Shown here piece by piece: positions 62,365 through 64,000 of a DNA stretch of 64,000 nt. The stretch covers positions 1 through 64,000 of the forward strand of contig NZ_CAKMMG010000007.1 in assembly GCF_927798115.1 (NCBI RefSeq), given 5' to 3'. The number at the start of each line of letters is the position of its first letter. Positions within the stretch are counted from its first letter, which is position 1. Made by a program: the position numbers and the translations under genes. The DNA comes from Paenibacillus auburnensis (GTDB lineage Bacteria; Bacillota; Bacilli; Paenibacillales; Paenibacillaceae). Under the pieces are notes generated by a model. The model made no database searches. It saw only the letters and a program-made list of their open reading frames with translations, and had not been told where the DNA came from.

Positions 62365-62496
62365 ATGAATTATATGGAGAAGCATTTCAGCCCGGAGAAT
62401 ACCAATTCCAATCTCCATCTGATTCAATCCGTCCAACTGTCCTCCCTGGTTCATAGCGTAGTCTCAGCAGCAGTATATGTATCGCCGGAACGGTAA
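62365..62496 (+). CDS. Small peptide, 43 aa
   Basis: ATG 62365 follows a strong ATAGGAGG at good spacing. The product starts with a polar region (MNYMEKHFSPENTNSN) and continues with a hydrophobic, Ser/Val-rich stretch (SSLVHSVVSAAVYVS), ending PER. It has no Cys. Its own promoter candidate, its binding site and the terminator just after it argue for real expression. It could be a signalling peptide, a leader, or a small membrane-active peptide exported by the upstream ABC system; none of these can be shown. Confidence 0.55.
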   Translation: MNYMEKHFSPENTNSNLHLIQSVQLSSLVHSVVSAAVYVSPER

Positions 62497-62544
62497 TTTA
62501 GCGTTGCGGCATACGTAGCTGGAAGTCTGCTATAGACGGAGCGG

Positions 62545-62575
62545 GGCCATGGATGATAGAATCCATGGCCTTTTT
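62545..62575 (+). terminator. Terminator after the peptide gene
   Basis: A 10-bp perfect stem (62545-62554 with 62561-62570), 6-nt loop and TTTTT. Confidence 0.88.
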
Positions 62576-62605
62576 GTATTGTTTTGGAGCTGAAGGGAGC
62601 GTTGA

Positions 62606-63436
62606 ATGATGTCTGAAATTCATAAAGAGATTGTGCGCCAGCTGCGTTCGATTGAAGCGGAAGAGGATGTGCGTATTCTGTATGCCTGTGAGTCGGGCAG
62701 CCGGGCCTGGGGTTTTCCGTCCAAGGACAGCGATTACGATGTCCGGTTCCTGTACTTGCGGCGGCCGGAGGCTTATCTGTCGATCCAGGAGCCGAGAGAT
62801 GTGATCGAACGGCCGATCAGTGACCTGCTGGACATTAACGGATGGGATTTGAAGAAGGGGCTGACGTTGTTCCACAAATCCAATCCGCCGCTGCTGGAGT
62901 GGCTGCAGTCTGATATCCGTTATGAAGAAAATTACACGGTTGCAGAGAGCATCCGCAAGCTTTCGCCGCTGGGCTTCTCGCCTAAGTCATGCATCTATCA
63001 CTATCTGAACATGGCCCGGGGCAACTATCGTACCTATCTGCAGGGCAGCGAGGTCAAAATCAAAAAATATTTCTATGTGCTCCGTCCGCTGCTGGCCTGT
63101 GCCTGGATTGAGAAATACAATGAGGTTCCGCCATTGGAATTTTCCGTACTGGTAGAGGAGTTGATTCCGGCTGGCACCCTCCTGAGAGAGACTGTGAACA
63201 ACCTGCTGATCCGCAAAATGTCCGGCGATGAATTGAACCTGGAGCCGCGCCTTGAAGTGATAAATACATATCTGGAGCAGCAAATCGCCTATTTTGAAGA
63301 GGCGGCTTCCCGGTTTGGTCCGGGGAACGGCGTATCGTATGAAGTGCTGGATGAGCTGTTCCGCGCAGCGCTGGCAGAGGTATGGGGAGAAGGTAGCTTA
63401 TGGACCGCAGGTGTAAGCCGGCGAAGCGGCAATTAG
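62606..63436 (+). CDS. RlaP-like nucleotidyltransferase (DNA polymerase beta fold)
   Basis: This 276-residue protein begins with a nucleotidyltransferase domain. The GSRAWGFPSKDSDYDVRFLYL segment supplies the GS motif and the two metal-binding Asp of D-x-D. The helical C-terminal part contains IKKYFYVLRPLLACAWIEKYNEVPP. This matches a family I recall as RlaP, the RNA repair pathway DNA polymerase beta family. A KptA remnant next door (RNA 2'-phosphotransferase) fits an RNA-repair context. GAAGGGAG precedes ATG 62606, which is followed directly by a second ATG. Confidence 0.85.
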   Translation: MMSEIHKEIVRQLRSIEAEEDVRILYACESGSRAWGFPSKDSDYDVRFLYLRRPEAYLSIQEPRDVIERPISDLLDINGWDLKKGLTLFHKSNPPLLEWLQSDIRYEENYTVAESIRKLSPLGFSPKSCIYHYLNMARGNYRTYLQGSEVKIKKYFYVLRPLLACAWIEKYNEVPPLEFSVLVEELIPAGTLLRETVNNLLIRKMSGDELNLEPRLEVINTYLEQQIAYFEEAASRFGPGNGVSYEVLDELFRAALAEVWGEGSLWTAGVSRRSGN

Positions 63437-63591
63437 GGGAGGAAACGGCTGCTACCCATGTGCTTCTTACAGTAGACACGGTTAAGGCTGCGGCTTCCGG
63501 TGTAACCTTCTATTATGCGGGCAATGAAGTGTGGCTGGCGGAGCTGGTTCCAGCGGACTGTATAGCTGTGCTGGCAGAGCCGGAAATATAA
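63400..63591 (+). pseudogene. C-terminal remnant of Tpt1/KptA RNA 2'-phosphotransferase
   Basis: The 63-residue frame ends in HVLLTVDTVKAAASGVTFYY and then AGNEVWLAELVP. This lines up with the last 40 residues of KptA (VVLTV...G..F....NGVWL...V). The first 130 or so residues, including the catalytic Arg/His residues, are absent; upstream there is only the end of the nucleotidyltransferase gene. It is best read as the tail left by a deletion, although a GGGGAG lies about 15 nt before the ATG at 63400, so it may still be translated. Confidence 0.6.
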
Positions 63592-63613
63592 CTAGAAGAG
63601 CGGAGGGCTGTTC

Positions 63614-64000
63614 ATGGAGGAAGTGCCGGATCACCTGGATCACGGTCTGCAGATTGTCTTTATCGGCTTCAACCCGAGCATCCGCTCAGGGGAGCTGGGA
63701 CATCATTATGCGAACCCTCGTAATAACTTCTGGAGGATTCTCCATCAGTCGGGTCTGACGCCGCGCCTGTACGAGGCCTCTGAGGATGGAGAGCTGCTGA
63801 AGCTGGGTTATGGCTTTACGAACATTGTTGCCCGTCCGACGGTAGGGGCGGAGGATATCACCCGTGAAGAATATGCTGCGGGGAGGGAACTGCTGAGAAC
63901 CAAGCTCGCCCTTTACCGGCCGGAGATTGCCTGTTTTGTAGGGAAAGGCGTCTACACTGAATTCAGCCGCAGAACCAAGGCGCAGTGGGGTTTCCAGCAG
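63614..64000 (+). CDS. mug: Mismatch-specific uracil/thymine DNA glycosylase, partial
   Basis: The first 129 residues of a MUG-type glycosylase are present; the gene runs past the window end. Marks are the active-site region IGFNPSIRSGELGHHYANPRNNFW, in which the Asn activates water, and the GFTNIVARPT segment. It removes uracil or thymine (and ethenocytosine) from mismatches in DNA. GGAGGG lies 6 nt before ATG 63614. It probably shares a transcript with the nucleotidyltransferase. Confidence 0.92.
   Translation, partial: MEEVPDHLDHGLQIVFIGFNPSIRSGELGHHYANPRNNFWRILHQSGLTPRLYEASEDGELLKLGYGFTNIVARPTVGAEDITREEYAAGRELLRTKLALYRPEIACFVGKGVYTEFSRRTKAQWGFQQ

Noticed and set aside
1..64000. Mobile elements, prophage, tRNA or rRNA genes
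   Set aside because: No transposase, integrase, terminal repeats with target duplications, cloverleaf sequence or rRNA segment was recognised on either strand.

Overview
This window comes from the chromosome of an endospore-forming Gram-positive bacterium, most likely a Paenibacillus or a close relative. The signs are an alpha/beta-type small acid-soluble spore protein, strong AGGAGG-type ribosome binding sites, S-layer homology domains, a quinol-type QoxABCD oxidase, copper-amine-oxidase-like N-terminal domains on secreted proteins, and intergenic repeats of a Paenibacillus-like style. I see no rRNA, tRNA, insertion sequence, CRISPR array or phage module. Some starts rest on ribosome binding sites alone, and no database search or folding was run.

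Region 1 (0-20 kb) is mostly single genes and short operons: a two-component system, a YceI protein, a class B penicillin-binding protein, NUDIX and MazG-like house-cleaning hydrolases, an oxidoreductase, an ADP-ribosylglycohydrolase, the spore protein, a divergent IF-3 paralogue, HelD, an AAC(3)-family acetyltransferase behind a possible attenuator, a NUDIX gene broken (or made slippage-dependent) by an A8 tract, a TagA/WecG glycosyltransferase, a GNAT protein, an APH-like kinase, an SDR and an AroB-family enzyme. A strongly folded RNA candidate precedes a small coiled-coil protein at 19.9 kb.

Region 2 (20.3-38.0 kb) is the most unusual part: two divergent transcription units that look like one multi-component NTP-dependent assembly. 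On the minus strand are a 50-residue membrane protein, a zinc-ribbon/two-TM protein and a membrane-anchored repeat/beta protein. On the plus strand are a secreted membrane-anchored vWA protein, a large tubulin-like GTPase, a second large protein that may be a degenerate tubulin-like partner, a second vWA membrane protein, a small beta protein, a zinc-ribbon GTPase (double-GTPase type) and a large GTPase-associated GAP1-like membrane protein. I infer a conflict, stress or cell-surface surveillance system.

Region 3 (38.2-48.3 kb) is a vitamin B12 acquisition locus. A cobalamin riboswitch and terminator lead into a 1719-residue S-layer-anchored protein that combines alpha/alpha-barrel segments with four DUF4430 domains, the architecture of animal intrinsic factor/transcobalamin. 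A DUF4430 lipoprotein and a complete ECF transporter (EcfT, a fused double EcfA, and an S component) follow. I infer a Gram-positive capture-relay-import chain for corrinoids.

Region 4 (48.4-64 kb) holds a chemotaxis receptor, a secreted beta-solenoid-like protein, the qoxABCD operon, a polysaccharide deacetylase, agmatine deiminase, a YtrA-type GntR/ABC operon with a perfect palindromic operator over its promoter, a 43-residue peptide gene, an RNA-repair-type nucleotidyltransferase beside the tail remnant of a KptA gene, and a mismatch-specific DNA glycosylase cut by the window end.
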